Below are positions 1-12,702 of a stretch of DNA of 60,000 bases, in pieces (the stretch's first letter is position 1; every line of letters begins with the position of its first letter). Source of the stretch: Cryptomeria japonica (lineage: Eukaryota; Streptophyta; Pinopsida; Cupressales; Cupressaceae). A program made the position numbers and the translations under genes. The DNA lies in the NCBI RefSeq assembly GCF_030272615.1, contig NC_081412.1, positions 673,767,823-673,827,822 of the forward strand. Reading direction: 5' to 3'. Under the pieces are notes generated by a model, which ran no database searches, had not been told where the DNA came from, and saw only the letters and a program-made list of their open reading frames with translations.

Positions 1-381
1 TCTAGATCCCTATTAAGTTTAATTTATTTATCAACCATATGAGGCTTGCCAAGACTCTTGCTACTTTCTTTAGTTTTTATAGTATGAACAATATTCTTAT
101 CTCTAAAGATAGTTGGTTTAAGGTTAGTATCTTTTCGTTAAACTATTGTTTAAGTTTCTATATGGACGAGATTATTTTCAATATTGGGTTATCCTATAGC
201 TATCGGTGGATTTTGTTTTTGATGATTAAGATAGGGATTGGCTGACTATCATTTGGAGACTGTGTTTGTGTTGGTTATGCTCTCTCTGAGGCTTACTATG
301 TATTCTAGGTCAGCTCCCTTGTTTTGGCTGCTTTATTATCAAAAAATATAGTATTTAAATCAAATTTATGCAAAAATAATT
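1..381. other. AT-rich spacer, no gene seen
   Basis: Short reading frames occur here, but none shows a recognisable domain or any sign of selection. I see no RNA gene, promoter or element terminus. It leads into the duplicated segment that starts at 382. Confidence 0.6.
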
Positions 382-811
382 CCATGAAAGAAGTTTCATC
401 TCAAATTCCAAATGCCCCTATTATAAATGAACTTGAAGAAAATGGTACACTAAAAATTATTATACTTTTGGGGATTCATGCTGCTATACATATGGTATTT
501 TTTTCATTTATTGTAGTTTTTTCTCTGTTTTGACAAGGCATATATAATTTTCAATGTACTTGCTTCTAAATTGATTACAAAATTTTATTGCAATTTTGAG
601 TTTGAAGTGTGAGTCAAAAGCCCATGAAAGAAGTCTGATCTCAAATTCCAAATGCCCTTGTATAAATGAACTTGAAGAAAATGGTACACTGAAAATTATT
701 ATACTTTTGGGAATCCATGCTCCTTTACATATGGTATTTTTTTCATTTATTGTAGTTTTTTCTCTATTTTGACAAGGCATATATAATTTTCAATATACTT
801 TCTTCTAAATT
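382..811. repeat. Local tandem duplication, 240 bp period
   Basis: A segment of about 190 bp at 382-572 recurs at 622-811. Both copies begin CCATGAAAGAAGT and run through a shared tract ending at TTCTAAATT, with scattered substitutions and a few small indels. About 50 bp of unrelated sequence lies between them. The reading frames here are artefacts of the AT-rich repeat. The type of parent sequence is unknown. Confidence 0.85.
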
Positions 812-2970
812 AGGTTAAGCATATTTTTTTGTCATCAATAAATTCATCATCAGCTGATATAGAAAGAAAAGAGAATTGAAAAAGGGTTGTTTGTTTATTG
901 TCTTAGGCTCATTCAAAACTTGTTTAGCATAGAAGGTTCAGTGAGATGTGTCTTTTGCAAAGTTCTTAAAATTTGCATAGATAATTAAATACATCTAATT
1001 ACAAAAAATGGGGAGAGATATCAGTTTGGAGTTAATTTGAAAATATTAAGTTTATTATTAGATATTGATTTTTTGATATGTAAAAAACTATCAAATTTAA
1101 GGTAAAAACTAAGAGTTGATGTTAACACACCCATACTCTACCCTTGCTGACACAGAAGAATGTCTCTTGACATTAAAATTGTGTAGTTAGAACTATGAGG
1201 GTGTCTAATTGAATTCCTATCTTTCAACTATTATTTTTTGTTCTTAGAATTTTTTTTCAATACATTAACGAGCCAAGTTCTTCTTCTTTCATATTAATTC
1301 AATAAATATTATATTGTATTTATTGTAATAAAAATGTTTATTAATTGTAAAATACTAGCTTAATTCTATTAATTATATAATATCATAAAAAAAATTTGAA
1401 ATTGTTCCTAAATTTATATAAAATGATATGTTAAATTAAATTAAAATAAACAAACAAAATATCAAAGGTGCTAGACTCACAAACCTAAGGCTATAGGGAT
1501 TCTTCCTTTTCAGTTGAACATAACTTCCTAGTGTCATAATCCCTCGTTCGTTGACACTAGCATAACTCATTAATAAATGAGCCACTTACCCTACTCTCAT
1601 AGCTAGCTCACAATCTTGCCATGAAGATTAAATTGCAAAAAGGTTTAGAAAGAGCAAAGAAATCATAAGTCATTGTATGACCTTCAATTTTTCCTCCCAA
1701 GATGAACGTCCACAAATTCACTATGTGAAAGTAACAAACCAACTCTCCAGTTCACTAAAGTAGGGAAAAGACACCATTCCTTTGAATTTAATTCTCATCT
1801 AGATGATTTAACTATGAAGACACCCAAGAATGCAAATGAGTGTAAGGAAAGTAATAATAGAAAAACATAAATGATAGAAATAAATTTCTTATATTCAATA
1901 GGAATGAAAAAGATAGACTACAATGATATACTCATATAAGAGCAGTAGGTGGGAATATAGGATATTCCATCAAGGGACTAAAAACACAACCAATATGAAA
2001 TATTTAGTAAAAATGTTCCTAAGTAATTTTAACTGGGGAGGAAAAAACCTAAATAGATAACAAACTAGGTAAACTATCTCATTCACAAACTATACCTCTT
2101 ACGTACAACTTAGGTGGAAGAAAAGAGAAAAACACTCAAAGATTGGTCCTAATAACAAGGTGTCATGAGGTACCCATGAGAGGGTGAAGAAAAAAAGGCT
2201 AAGTGACCCCCTTGAAGAAATTTCCCATGCCCTTAAGAGAACGTAATGATGGATGTACTTATTCGAGTAGTGAAGGGTTTGGTGAAGCTACCTATAATAT
2301 ACTTTGTTGTAGGATAGTAGCACAAATCAGTGACCTAGTATTGGATCAACTCCCTCAGAAAAAATATATGAATCTCAATTTGTGAAACCAATCAATCTAT
2401 GTGGTTGGGCCCCATGGAATATATCTATAAACACCATTATGAAAATTGGTGTAATGACAATATTCAAATCTTACTAGTCAAAATAGGACTAGTGAAACAA
2501 GTAGATAAAACCATATAGTAATCTTGAGATGGTTGATTAGTACCAAAAAAAATATATTAGGTGTGACCAAGATGGTTCTCTAGAGAATTATTGAGTTTTG
2601 GAAAGTGTTTAGACCACCCCACTACAACAACCTTTATTTTGTGACCCTAAACCTTTAAGTACAACTATAGGAATCGAGTAACCCTCTTATAAATTGTAGT
2701 GCAATCAAGTAAATTTTTTTAACCTGACTATTGATGCTAGTATGACATGCCCTTTGGTACCACATGGGCTAGCGAGAGACTAGACATTGTGCCTACCATA
2801 GGAATGTATTTCCAATCAAGCTAGGCCCTAGCCCATCACAATTTATATTTTAAGTAAGCATATATTACATAGATTAAATAGATACTACTTATTATTTCAA
2901 GTCATATCCACCAATAGTGACTAGATATTATCATGATGCATTGTAAATGAGTAATCATTTGGGCCTTCAC
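812..2970. other. AT-rich spacer, no gene seen
   Basis: About 2.1 kb with no frame that resembles a known protein and no element termini that I can pair. The 60-codon frame near 2203 has no recognisable motif. Confidence 0.55.
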
Positions 2971-3428
2971 TATAAATTATTATTATTAGTTTAATTTTAT
3001 TTTAATTTTTAATTTCAATTTACATTTGAAATTTATTTTAAATAGTTGTGTTTCCATGAAATTTCAAATAAAAATGGAAAATTATTTAGAGTTAGTTTAA
3101 TTATAATTATTTGTTAATATTCATATTTATCTTTCAACTAATGTTAATTTTTTTTAATATTAATTATATTATTTAAATGTATATTTTATTAATATTTTTA
3201 ATTTTAATAAGTCAAAAAATTAATTTCACCATTTTATTTAATTATTAATTAACTTAATAAGTGTATTATCTATTATTAACTTTTATAAATTATTATTATT
3301 AGTTTAGTTTTATTTTAGTTTTAAATTAAATTTACATTTGAAATTTATTTTAAATATTTGTGTTTCCATGAAATTCCAAAAAAAAATGGAAAATTATTAG
3401 AGTTAATTTAACTAAAATTATTTGTCTT
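2971..3428. repeat. Diverged tandem duplication, about 313 bp period
   Basis: The segment at about 2971-3117 recurs at about 3284-3428. Shared landmarks are TATAAATTATTATTATTAG, TGTGTTTCCATGAAATT and TGGAAAATTATT. Both copies are very AT-rich and diverged. They lie just upstream of the polypyrimidine block and may belong to the same repeat family. Confidence 0.75.
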
Positions 3429-3582
3429 ATTAAGATTTGAATTATTGTAGAATGATTATATTAAATTGAGTTTTAATTTTGATTTATATAATAAAATAAA
3501 TCTCAAACTTTTCTAATTCGAAAGATGTAGAGTGAAAGAGAGAAACTAATTTTTGATTAGTTGTTTCTTGCCAACACTTCAA

Positions 3583-4640
3583 GGATAGTATGTGGACCCT
3601 TGGGGAGTTATGCTAAGGGTAGCATGTCATTTATTAAGGATATGATCATTTACCTTTAAGGTCTATATCTTGTCTATATCACCTCTCCCTATTACGCTTC
3701 CCAATAACACCCCCCCCCCCCCCCGGCCCCCCCCCTCCCTCTCTCTCTCTCTCTCACACACAATTTATTTACCTATCTCTCTTATTGAATTTCCCTCTCC
3801 TACTCTATATTTTTATCTCCCTCTCACTCCTCTTTATCTCTCTCCCTATCCCTTTGTATCTCTCAATATTAGTCTCTATTATATATATCCCTTGCTCTTT
3901 ATTTCTCTCTATATCCCTATTACTCCTCTCTCTATCTCTTTCTAATCATATATTTATCTATGTCCATCTCCCTATCTCTCTATCTCTCTCCCTATCTCTC
4001 TATCTCTTTCCCAATCCCTCTCCTTCTCTCTCTGTCCCTCTCCCTCTTCCCCTTTCTTTCTCCCTCTCTCTATATTGAGATATATGTCCCTCTCTCCTAC
4101 CTTTTCTTGTTTCTTCCTATCTCCCCATATTCTTTATCTCCCTCATCCACCTATCTCTCTCCCTTCTCCTTATCCCCTTATTTATCTCTCTATTTATACC
4201 TCTATCAAAATTTCTCTTTCCATATATGTATCTTTCACAAGCTCTCTTTCTCTTCCCATATACCTCTATCTCTCTCCCTCTCCCTTTCTCTATTTCTCTC
4301 TAATTATCTCCCTTCTATTCATCTTTAATTTTTTATTTTAATTTGTCTTTGAAACTGTATGTCTCTTCATTTCTTTCTCCCTCTCCCCCTTTTTTTATAT
4401 CTCCTTTAATATGTATCTGTCTATAAATTTATAGATCATCATCTATATCTCTCTTTATCTCAGCTAAGATCCCTCTTGCTCAACACCTTTCTATATCTCA
4501 TACTCTATCTCCATATCTAGATATCATTATCTTTCTTTCTATATCTCTTTATCTCTCTAACTACTTATCTCCCTCTTCCTCTCTCATTTTATCTTTCTCA
4601 AGATCCTCTATCAATTCCTATTTCTCCCCTCTATATTTAA
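3583..4640 (+). repeat. Polypyrimidine (CT-rich) degenerate block A with conserved entry sequence
   Basis: A unique entry of about 50 bp (3583-3632, containing TGGGGAGTTATG and AGGGTAG) leads into roughly 1 kb of degenerate TCTCTC, CCCTAT and TATCTC units. A poly-C run of 15 plus 9 residues, interrupted by GG, lies at 3710-3735. The long Ser/Leu/Pro-rich frames here only reflect CT-repeat composition. The same entry occurs in inverted orientation at 16861-16908 beside a GA-rich block, so this is a repeat family and not a chance microsatellite. Confidence 0.85.
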
Positions 4641-4655
4641 ACATGTCTCCCTCTA

Positions 4656-5400
4656 GTGCAATCACGATTAGGAGGGACCTTAAGGAGATCAATCCAGATT
4701 GTGCAACAGAAGTAAAAAATAATAGAAACAAGACAATAGGATGGAGGACATGCAGAATTGATTGAATTATATCATGAAAACCCATTACAATCTGTTGACA
4801 ACATGCATGCTACAAGATTCGGCTCACTGGCTTGAATACATACATGCTCATTTATAGAATCAGTCCACTCTGGACCTCTTAATCTCAAGTTAAATATTCT
4901 ATGTTCCCTCCCCCGCTTTCTACAAGCTCAATTACATTGATTTATATGATCAAGAAGGATCCACATTAGCCAAAAATGAATCAAATGATGATCAAAATGA
5001 AATGTGTAAAACCACCAAGTCAGCCTTCACCAAAGAAAATTCCTCTGAAAAATTCAAAGGAAGAAATGTGGAGCAAAGGGAAGGTTGGCCACACACGAAG
5101 GAATATTGGAAACAATGAATTGGAGGTTTGCAAGATTCACCAATAGAAAAATAGGTCCAAGCGATTCCAGTGTTCTAAGCCAGAAAACTATCTCAAAATC
5201 TGGAAGCAATAACTTGCTGAAAAAAGATCCAAACGTCCTACAGACTTGGGGTAAGGAATATGATCATGTTAATAGGAAAAATCTAGCTCTACAAGATCCG
5301 ATGAACGAATGCAAGAAAAAAAATGCAGAAAGAAATGCTAAAATTGCAAAACAAAAAGCAAATTGAAAAGAAATGTTTTTTGGGTTGATGCAAGATTGCC
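4656..5400. repeat. Dispersed repeat X, copy 1
   Basis: About 745 bp of non-CT sequence separating two polypyrimidine tracts. Its first 190 bp match 18052-18243, sharing GTGCA(A/G)TCAC and TTAGGAGGGACCT and continuing to ACATACATGCT. It may be part of an LTR or another transposon inserted into the CT block. The 93-codon plus-strand frame at 5085-5366 is Lys/Asn-rich with no recognisable domain. The family is not identified. Confidence 0.6.
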
Positions 5401-5407
5401 AAGAACC

Positions 5408-5772
5408 AGGGATGCTCCTACATCACCCTCTCAATTTCCATCCATCTCTTTCCCTCTCAATCTCCCTCTCCCACTTCCTATACCTCTATATTTATATCTC
5501 TATGTTTCTCTACATCTATCTCTCCATGTTTTTTCTTCTATCTCTTGTTGTATCTCAATATCTCTCTATCTCTTTACAACTATATCTCTCCCTCTCTCTA
5601 ACTCCCTCTATATATCACTTCATATATTTATATTTATCTTTATATATTTCCCTTACTGATTCTCTCCTTCTTTCTCTAACATTGTCCCTCTTCCTCTCCA
5701 TCTCTAGATATATTTATATCTCTTCCCCTTTTATCTCTCCATCTTTCTAGATCCTTCTCTCTCTCTCTATTG
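5408..5772 (+). repeat. Polypyrimidine block A, distal part
   Basis: CT-rich degenerate repeats resume after repeat X with the same strand bias (TCTCTATCTCTC-type units) as the 3.6-4.6 kb tract. This suggests that X interrupted one original block. The predicted frames are compositional. Confidence 0.75.
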
Positions 5773-5879
5773 CAAAAATATCACGATGTCATTTGTATTA
5801 GTGTTTTATTATCTTCCTATTTCAATGATATTTCTAAATGGCCTACCAATTGAACTCTACATAAATATAAAAAAAAATA

Positions 5880-6600
5880 GACCAAAATTTTGCCTAATTG
5901 ACCTACTATCAGCATACCCATTGCACACAACAACAAATAAAGTATAAGAAAATTTGTACTGCTGAATATTATTGCTTGTAATGGTTTATTATGGATCCAC
6001 AATCATATTCACTAATAATTCAACTATACAAATACATACATACAACAACATTATTGATAATAGACAACAAAGTCCAAAAAAATTATTCTATTGAATATTA
6101 TTTCTTATAATTGTTTATTATGACACACAACCATTTTCACTAATAATTCAACTATACTAATAAATACATACAACAACATTATTAATAATGGACAACAAAG
6201 TCAAGAAAAATTGTTCTATTGAATATTATTTCTTATAATGGTTTATTATGACACACAACCATATTCACTAATAATTCAGCTATACTAATAAATACATACA
6301 ACAACATTATTAATAATGGACAACAAAGTCAAGAAAACTTGTTCTATTGAATATTATTTCTTGTAATGATTTATTATGACACACAACCATACTCATGAAT
6401 AATCCTGTAACTCTTATAAATACATACAGCGATATTATTAATAATGGACAATATAGTCAAGAAATACTGTCCCATTGAAAATTGTTGCTTCACCAATAAT
6501 CCAATTACACTAATAAATACATACAACATTATTAATAAAAGACAATAAAGTTTAAAAAATTGTCCCAATCAACATTATTGTTGACAACTAGAAGAAAAGG
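5880..6600. repeat. Tandem array of about 128 bp monomers
   Basis: Five to six head-to-tail units start at about 5880, 6008, 6136, 6264, 6392 and 6489. The first four intervals are exactly 128 bp; the fifth unit is shortened to 97 bp by a deletion. Shared landmarks are TTCACTAATAATTCAACTAT, AATACATACA, TGGACAACAAAGTC and TTTATTATG. The third and fourth units are most alike. The units abut directly with no unique spacers, so this is a minisatellite-like array and not a CRISPR. Confidence 0.9.
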
Positions 6601-8188
6601 CTATAGACATTAATTTATTGGTTACTATGATAAAAAGCTTATAAAAGCTTATAAGTATTTCATTCACTTTCTCCCCATAAAAACTAATATTATGAACCAT
6701 TTCTATTTGTCTTCTTACAAAACATAAAAAAAAAAAAACAACAGAAAAAACAATAATAATTCAAATTTTAACTGAAATTCAAATATACATAATCAAATTA
6801 AATAGACATAAGTAACATTTGACTTCTTACAACACGCATTCATAAACACGGAGAAATGATCAACATTCATAATATTCAATTTAGATGAGCAACAAATTTA
6901 AACAACATATGATGAGAAGGGTTACATACATAATGGGAATGATTTTCAGCAACACTTGTCTCTAAAGAACTAACAAATGCTTGTTGAAAAAACAAGCACA
7001 AAACAAAACATTACACTCTCAGAGACTTAAATCTCAAAAGAGCTTTTGAAATTTTTTTACCACTATGATATGCTTATTTACCTTCTAAATACTCCTAAAC
7101 AACTGAAAAATAATTTTGTTTTGAGTCAAAACAACAGAGCCTGATCTATAGGTTGTTTTGTAAAACAATCACACTTGACATGTCAATTGTAGCATCAATT
7201 AATGAAATAACTCTTTCACTTCAGAAATATGTCTAATGGGTCACTCGTATCAAAATTTACATAAGGAACTTCACCCAACTTTCACCATCTGAATTATTTA
7301 ATACCCTCGTTGCAATTTTGGTTTTAACCATCGTCAACAATTCTGCCGTGTACATAGGTTTTTACCATTAATACAAATTCCAATGGATGTTTTATTCACA
7401 TATCATGTTTTATTTTATATAATTAATTAATTTATTTCACCCAATTTCCCAATAATGCATACATAAGAAAAAAATTAAAATGCTTTCATTTATTTTTTAC
7501 AATAAATATTTTTTAGGAAGTAAAATTATAGAATTATTTATTTTTCATACAAAATAACATTATCCAAAACACAAAATCTGTAAAATACAATAGATTTTAT
7601 ATAATTTCTATTAATTCGATACTCTTAATCTATCCTCTCAATATTTGTACAATTGTACTATGAATGCGTGCCTTTTTTAATATTTTATCCTCAAATAATT
7701 CTTCGTTAGTGAATTCCCTTTGATGGACGTACATACGTACATATTGCTGTACAAGACATAAGCACCTGAAAAAGAGAAAATCAAGACCGCCAAAATGCCC
7801 ATATTAATTGCCTACCATTTTGTATTAATCGCTCTTAAAAGCTAAGATTTTCAACCAGTCAGATTGATGAGATAGAATTTTAGTGACCGACTAATTTTAA
7901 AAATATTATAATTATAAATTATAAATTTTTATTTTTAAATTTCTATAAATAATATTCACACATGCAGAAGTATGTATACAAATAGATCAATATACACAGA
8001 TTGTTTTATAGATTTTATAAAACATTATATAAATATATATTACCAATTTTATTTTGGTGTGCAATGGGTATGGAGAAGAGTTATGGAAGAACAATTGGGA
8101 AAAATTTAATCTATTTTTTTGCATAAATTTGTTTAGTGCATGAGGTCAATTGGTCGGCCGTAAAGTTGTTTTTGCAACAACGGTCTCA
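6601..8188. other. AT-rich spacer flanking the gypsy element
   Basis: No protein-like frame, RNA gene or paired termini seen. The last five bases before the element (8189-8193, ATAAA) are the left copy of its target-site duplication. Confidence 0.6.
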
Positions 8189-8193
8189 ATAAA

Positions 8194-9155
8194 TGATCTG
8201 ATGTTAGGATCTATGACTGTTGCACGTGTATGATTAACTATTATAACGATAAAATAGAAGGTCTTAAAAACGTAATTACATGCTTAAAGAAACACAACAA
8301 TAATAAAGTGATGAATTTAACTAAAGAGAGAAGATAGGAACACGAGTTGATAACGGAGTTCACCAATATGGTTACGTCTCCGGGTCCCTCTCGAACAGAG
8401 TGACCGATCCTTGATTATGCTCCAATAGTGGTTACAAGGCCTTCAACTGGACAAAGTTCCAAGTCTCTGATTACAAAGAGTTACAAAGTTCTCCTCCTTC
8501 AAGTGCAACAATATGAATCTCCTCTGGTGCACAAAGTTGAACACTCAAACTCTCCAAGAAAATTCTCTCACACCTCACCACCAACTCAAACTCCTAAGCT
8601 ACCCCCTTTTATACACATTTTTTGCCAAATTTGGTTCATAACCATATGATTTTTGAAAATCTACCCTATCTCCCATTTACAACAATAAATCTTCAAAAAT
8701 CCCCTTTAAACAACATTAAAATCTTTTAAGAATAATCATAGCTCGTTAAAAATATGTCTTGATAATATATTTGGGTTTATATGTTTTATTTTAGAGGGGC
8801 TCGAGCTTGACCCGAGACCTCCAATTTCGGCCTTATCCCAACGTGCTTCTTTAAATAAATTATTTGCTATTTAAATGTCGAATTTATCGCATGCCTTAAT
8901 GGTTTAGAGCCATCTGCGGGAGCTAGGAGGTCGGGGGTTCAATTCTCATGCATCTCCTTTTAGCGATTTGCTAGTCATTAAAACAAACCGGCCTCCTATA
9001 TTAGTCAGCGGTGATCTCGCGGTTGAGTGGTGGAGCAAAGACCTTGTATGTGGCTGATCACGGGATCAAACCTCATAAATATCTTTTTTGGTAACCGTTA
9101 CCGAAACTGTTGGAGCGTTGTGAATTTTTGGTGGAAAATATATCCACCCGGATCA
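8194..9155 (-). repeat. 3' LTR of gypsy element 1
   Basis: It pairs with 13808-14717. It is longer (962 versus about 910 bp) because of a block at about 8998-9056 that is missing or collapsed in the other LTR, where ATCACGGGATCA is instead repeated. It carries two tRNA-like modules: an A-box-like 8900-8910 with a B box at 8937-8946 (GGTTCAATTC), and an A-box-like 9020-9030 with a B-box-like 9063-9072. The adjacent internal sequence 9156-9169 reads as a G-rich polypurine tract on the minus strand. Confidence 0.92.
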
Positions 9156-9196
9156 ATCCTCCCCATTGGAGAGCTTTTGGACCTCCGAAAGCTTGA

Positions 9197-9469
9197 TTAC
9201 TCAGAAAGTAAGTGAGGATACAACTCCCTCACTCTTTCAACCTCCATCCATTGTGCTTTGCCAGGATGCATTCCTTTACGTCCTACTTTAAGGTACTCAA
9301 TAGCACCTCTTTTTGAAGATCTGACATTTCTGTCAAGAATGACATCCTCTGGCAGCTCTGACATATACTCAGGTGAAAGGTCATCAACTGATGGGACTTG
9401 AACATTAGCCTCTTCATCCAAAATCATTGGAGGCTCGTACAACTTCAGGTTTTCTACATTTACAACTGA
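9197..9469 (-). pseudogene. Chromodomain-like C-terminal tail of gypsy 1 integrase
   Basis: In frame with the upstream polyprotein but cut off by a TAA at 9470-9472. It opens with VENLKLYEPP, typical of the end of a chromovirus integrase. About 30 residues further comes an acidic/basic segment with ILDRNVRSSKRGAIEYLKVG and a Trp shortly after, which resembles a chromodomain core (the aromatic cage is only partly recognisable). Such domains are thought to steer integration toward marked chromatin. The frame ends near 9197, just inside the 3' LTR boundary region. Confidence 0.6.
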
Positions 9470-11131
9470 TTAAATTTGCATATATGGAGGAAGATTAAGG
9501 CGAAAGGCATTGGTACCAATCTTTTCCAAGATCTCAAAGGGACCATATCTGATAGGCTTAAGCTTTTTACCTTCACCTTGCATCCTTTCCTTGCTGATAT
9601 GTAACCAAACGCGGTTGCCAACTTAAAAATGATGATCTATGCGATGCTTGTCATGTCGAGCCTTGTATTTGGCTTGGCTATTCTCCAATTGAGCTTCTAC
9701 TGCTTGATGAACTGCTTGGACTTTCTGAATGAACTTCAAAGCCTTCTCTGCATCATGATGTCCATCTTCAACATCATCTTTTCCAAAGGCAAAGTCCATT
9801 CGTGTTCGTGGCAGATAACCAAAACATATCTCAAATGGAGACCTTTTTGTAGAAGAATGTGCTGCATGGTTGTAGGCATGTTGCACATAATGTAGACTCT
9901 CATCCCACTGCTTGGGATGTTTGTTGTAGTAGCCTCGAAGCAAGTGTACAACTGTTCTATTTACCACTTCTGTTTGTCCATCGGTTTGAGGATGAAAAGT
10001 TGTACTTTTCTTTAGCTTTGTGTCCATGGGATCCCACAATGTGGACCAAAATTCTCCTAGGAATCGAGAATCTTGATCTGATACAATGGAAGTAGGGAGC
10101 CCGAAATGGACCCATACATACTGGAAATACAAGTGAGCTGTTAGGTCAGCTGTGATCTGTTTCTTACAAGGCATTAGAACACACATTTTGCTGAATTTGT
10201 CAACTATTACAAACAGATAGTCATGTCCCTTTTTAGACATGGGAAGTCCTCCAACAAAGTCCATCGAAACACTTTCCCAAGGTCGAGACGGAACAGGAAG
10301 AGGCGTGTACAACCCCAGTTTCCTGTTACTGGGTTTACTAGTTGCACACATTATACATCCTTTGATATATTTAGTTATAGCTACCTGCATGTGAGGCCAA
10401 TAACAATGTTTTTGCAATTGAGTCATTGTCTTGCTAACACCAAAGTGTCCAGCAATCAATGATGTGTGAGCTTCTCTAACTACTTGTGCTTGTTCACCTT
10501 TAGGAATGCATAACTTTCCTAAATGATACAATAGTTTATCTTTCACATAGTAGTTCTTTTCTTCTACTTGTTTGCCTACAATTAGAGCTATATAAATTTC
10601 CTTAAAGTTATCATCCATGGCATATTGTTCTTGAAAACTTTCATGAACCATGGAACTTCCTTGAAGGATAACCAAAGCATTCATAACAAGAGGTCTAGAA
10701 AGCATATCTGCTACCTTATTATGGACACCCTTCTTGTACTTAATTACTAAGTGAAATTGTTGAAGGAATCCCATCCACCTAAAGTGCCTACTTTGCTGCA
10801 ATTTTGATTGTGAATGTAGATATTGTAGTGGTTGGTGATCAGTGTGGATGATTGTTTCTTTGCCCATTAGATAGTGCTTCCATTTTTTAACACTCTGAAC
10901 TAGTGCATAGAGTTCCTTATCATAAGTAGGATAGTTACTGACTGCAAATGTGAAAGTTTCAGAGTGATAACATATTGGCTTACCTCCTTGCATTAGAACT
11001 GCTCCCATGGTAAACCCACTTGCATCGGTTTCGATCTCAAATGTTTTTTGCAAATTTGGCAAAGTCAAAATAGGTGCGGTGCTCAACTTCTCCTTCAAAG
11101 TGTTGAAATCCTTTTGTTGAGGTCCTCCCCA
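9470..11131 (-). pseudogene. RNase H and integrase of gypsy element 1
   Basis: One long frame (9623-11098) starts inside RNase H: ETDASG, YDKELYAL, HTDHQPL and KVADMLSRP supply the acidic residues. An HHCC zinc module follows (two His near AGHFG, then GCIMCAT). The catalytic core shows D in SMDFVG, D in IVSDQDSRF and E in TDGQTEVVN, with 35 residues between the last two (D,D35E). A TAA at 9620-9622 cuts the GPF/Y-like region that follows (RYGPFEILEKIG) in the same frame, and a second TAA falls at 9470-9472. A TAG at 11129-11131 separates it from RT. The core residues remain but the polyprotein is broken. Confidence 0.93.
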
Positions 11132-12243
11132 CTAGAAAGTTGCCTTTGTACTTGTCAATGCATGTAACAGCGATGCTATATAGGAGAAGTTAGAAATAAA
11201 CTTTCTCCAGTACTGAACTGCACCTAGGAAACTTCTGACTTCAGTTACTGTACTTGGCTTAGGCCATTTTACAATTACCTCGACCTTCGCAAGGTCGACT
11301 TTCAATTGACCATTTCCTACGACATAGCCTAAGTACACTAGAGATGTCTTTGCAAACTCGCATTTTGACATCTTTACATATAGTTTTTCTTTTCTCAAAA
11401 CATCAAAAACTTTCTTTACATGACTTACATGATCATCCCAAGACTTACTGAATACAAGGATATCATCTAGGTAGACTATTACAAATTCATCAATGAAAGG
11501 ACGAAATACATCATTCATTACACGCATGAAAGTAGCTGGTGCATTGCACAACCCAAAAGGCATTACCAACCATTCATATAGTCCTTGCTTAGTCTTGAAT
11601 GCAGTTTTCCAAATGTCATTTTCTGCAATCCTAATCTGATGATAACCACTTCGCAAATCCAGCTTAGTAAAATAAACTGCATGCTTTAGTTGATCAAGTA
11701 AATCATCAATACGAGGAAGAGGATACCTGTTCTTTATCATGATCTTATTTAGGGCTCGATAGTCAATACACATCCTCCAAGACCCATCCTTCTTTGGCAC
11801 TAGGACAATTGGCGAGCCACATGGAGAAGTGCTTGGTCAAATTACTCCTTTCTTGACTAACTCTTGAACCTGTTTCTTGATCTCTTCATTTTGTAGAACA
11901 GATAAGCGATACATGTCGATATTAGGCAGAGGCATGTCCTGCTGCAAATGTATCTCATGCTGGATCTCTCTCTTGGGGGGCAACCCCTTTGGTTCTTGAA
12001 AAAGGTCATCATATGTAGATACAATTTTGACCAGCTCGGCCTTATGTTCTGGTTTACACCCCTTAAATGCCTCGGATTTATCATCATCCTTGGCTTTTAC
12101 AAGCATAAGAACAAAGTTTTTACTCGCATTTACTAATCTTTTCATTTGACCAGCATTTACTAATGCAAGACTAGTTTTGACTTTATGCGATCTAACTATG
12201 TACTCTTTACCATCTTTGAACAAATGATACTTATTCTCCCCTC
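11132..12243 (-). pseudogene. Reverse transcriptase of gypsy element 1
   Basis: Two in-frame pieces (11837-12223 and 11132-11800) are separated by a TGA at 11834-11836. The palm and fingers are clear: [19 protein letters not shown], then [11 protein letters not shown], then [18 protein letters not shown], then the active site YLDD at about 11462-11473. The thumb continues to [11 protein letters not shown]. The first piece holds the protease-RT linker. A 1-bp frameshift near 12240 separates it from the protease frame upstream. The order and motifs are those of Ty3/gypsy pol. Confidence 0.94.
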
Positions 12244-12702
12244 TTAAAAGATTGCCTGTCTATCAAAAAGATATGGACTTCCTAACACAAGCCCACAAAT
12301 ATCCAAAGGTACCACATCTACCTCTACCTCATCAGTAAAATTAGTAGTAATGGCAAAACGTAGTTTACACTGTTTTGTCACCTGCAACTGTGAATCATTA
12401 CATACCCATCCTAGTGGATAGGGCTTAGGATGAGGAGTAGTAGTTAGATTCAATTTCTTCACAACCTCTTCAGAAATTAAGTTGACTTGTGAACCAGTAT
12501 CAGGAAGAGAAATTGCTTTACTTGTACTTGCATTAGAAACAATTGCATCTGATGAGAGAGTTTTACCTTTCACTGTACCTTGGATGCTAGTAGCAACTAT
12601 CTGAGTTTCATCTCCAGAATCAAATCCAAGATCTTGTTGGATCACCATAGTAGTCTTCTTTGGACCTTTGTTACCTCCGTATCGCTTTGGCCTCAACTCT
12701 GG
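12244..12702 (-). pseudogene. Aspartic protease of gypsy element 1
   Basis: The C-terminal half of a 259-codon frame shared with gag. The retropepsin motif LPDTGSQVNLIS (DTGS near 12490-12501) is followed by a hydrophobic stretch with LGSPYLFDRQ. The length and the position between the gag zinc knuckle and RT fit the plant gypsy layout. A frameshift at its end disconnects it from RT. Confidence 0.88.

Noticed and set aside
3670-4341. Several overlapping frames of 88-122 codons rich in Ser, Leu, Pro and Ile
   Set aside because: They track the CT-repeat composition in all three plus-strand phases. No start context or domain; a repeat artefact.
5880-6600. Possible CRISPR-like array
   Set aside because: The repeats are 128 bp and directly abutting, with no unique spacers, and the window is plant nuclear DNA.
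8889-8955. A genuine tRNA gene inside the gypsy LTR
   Set aside because: The B box and short acceptor-like ends are present, but the A box is imperfect and I cannot build a full cloverleaf with an anticodon arm. Reported as a tRNA-like module only.
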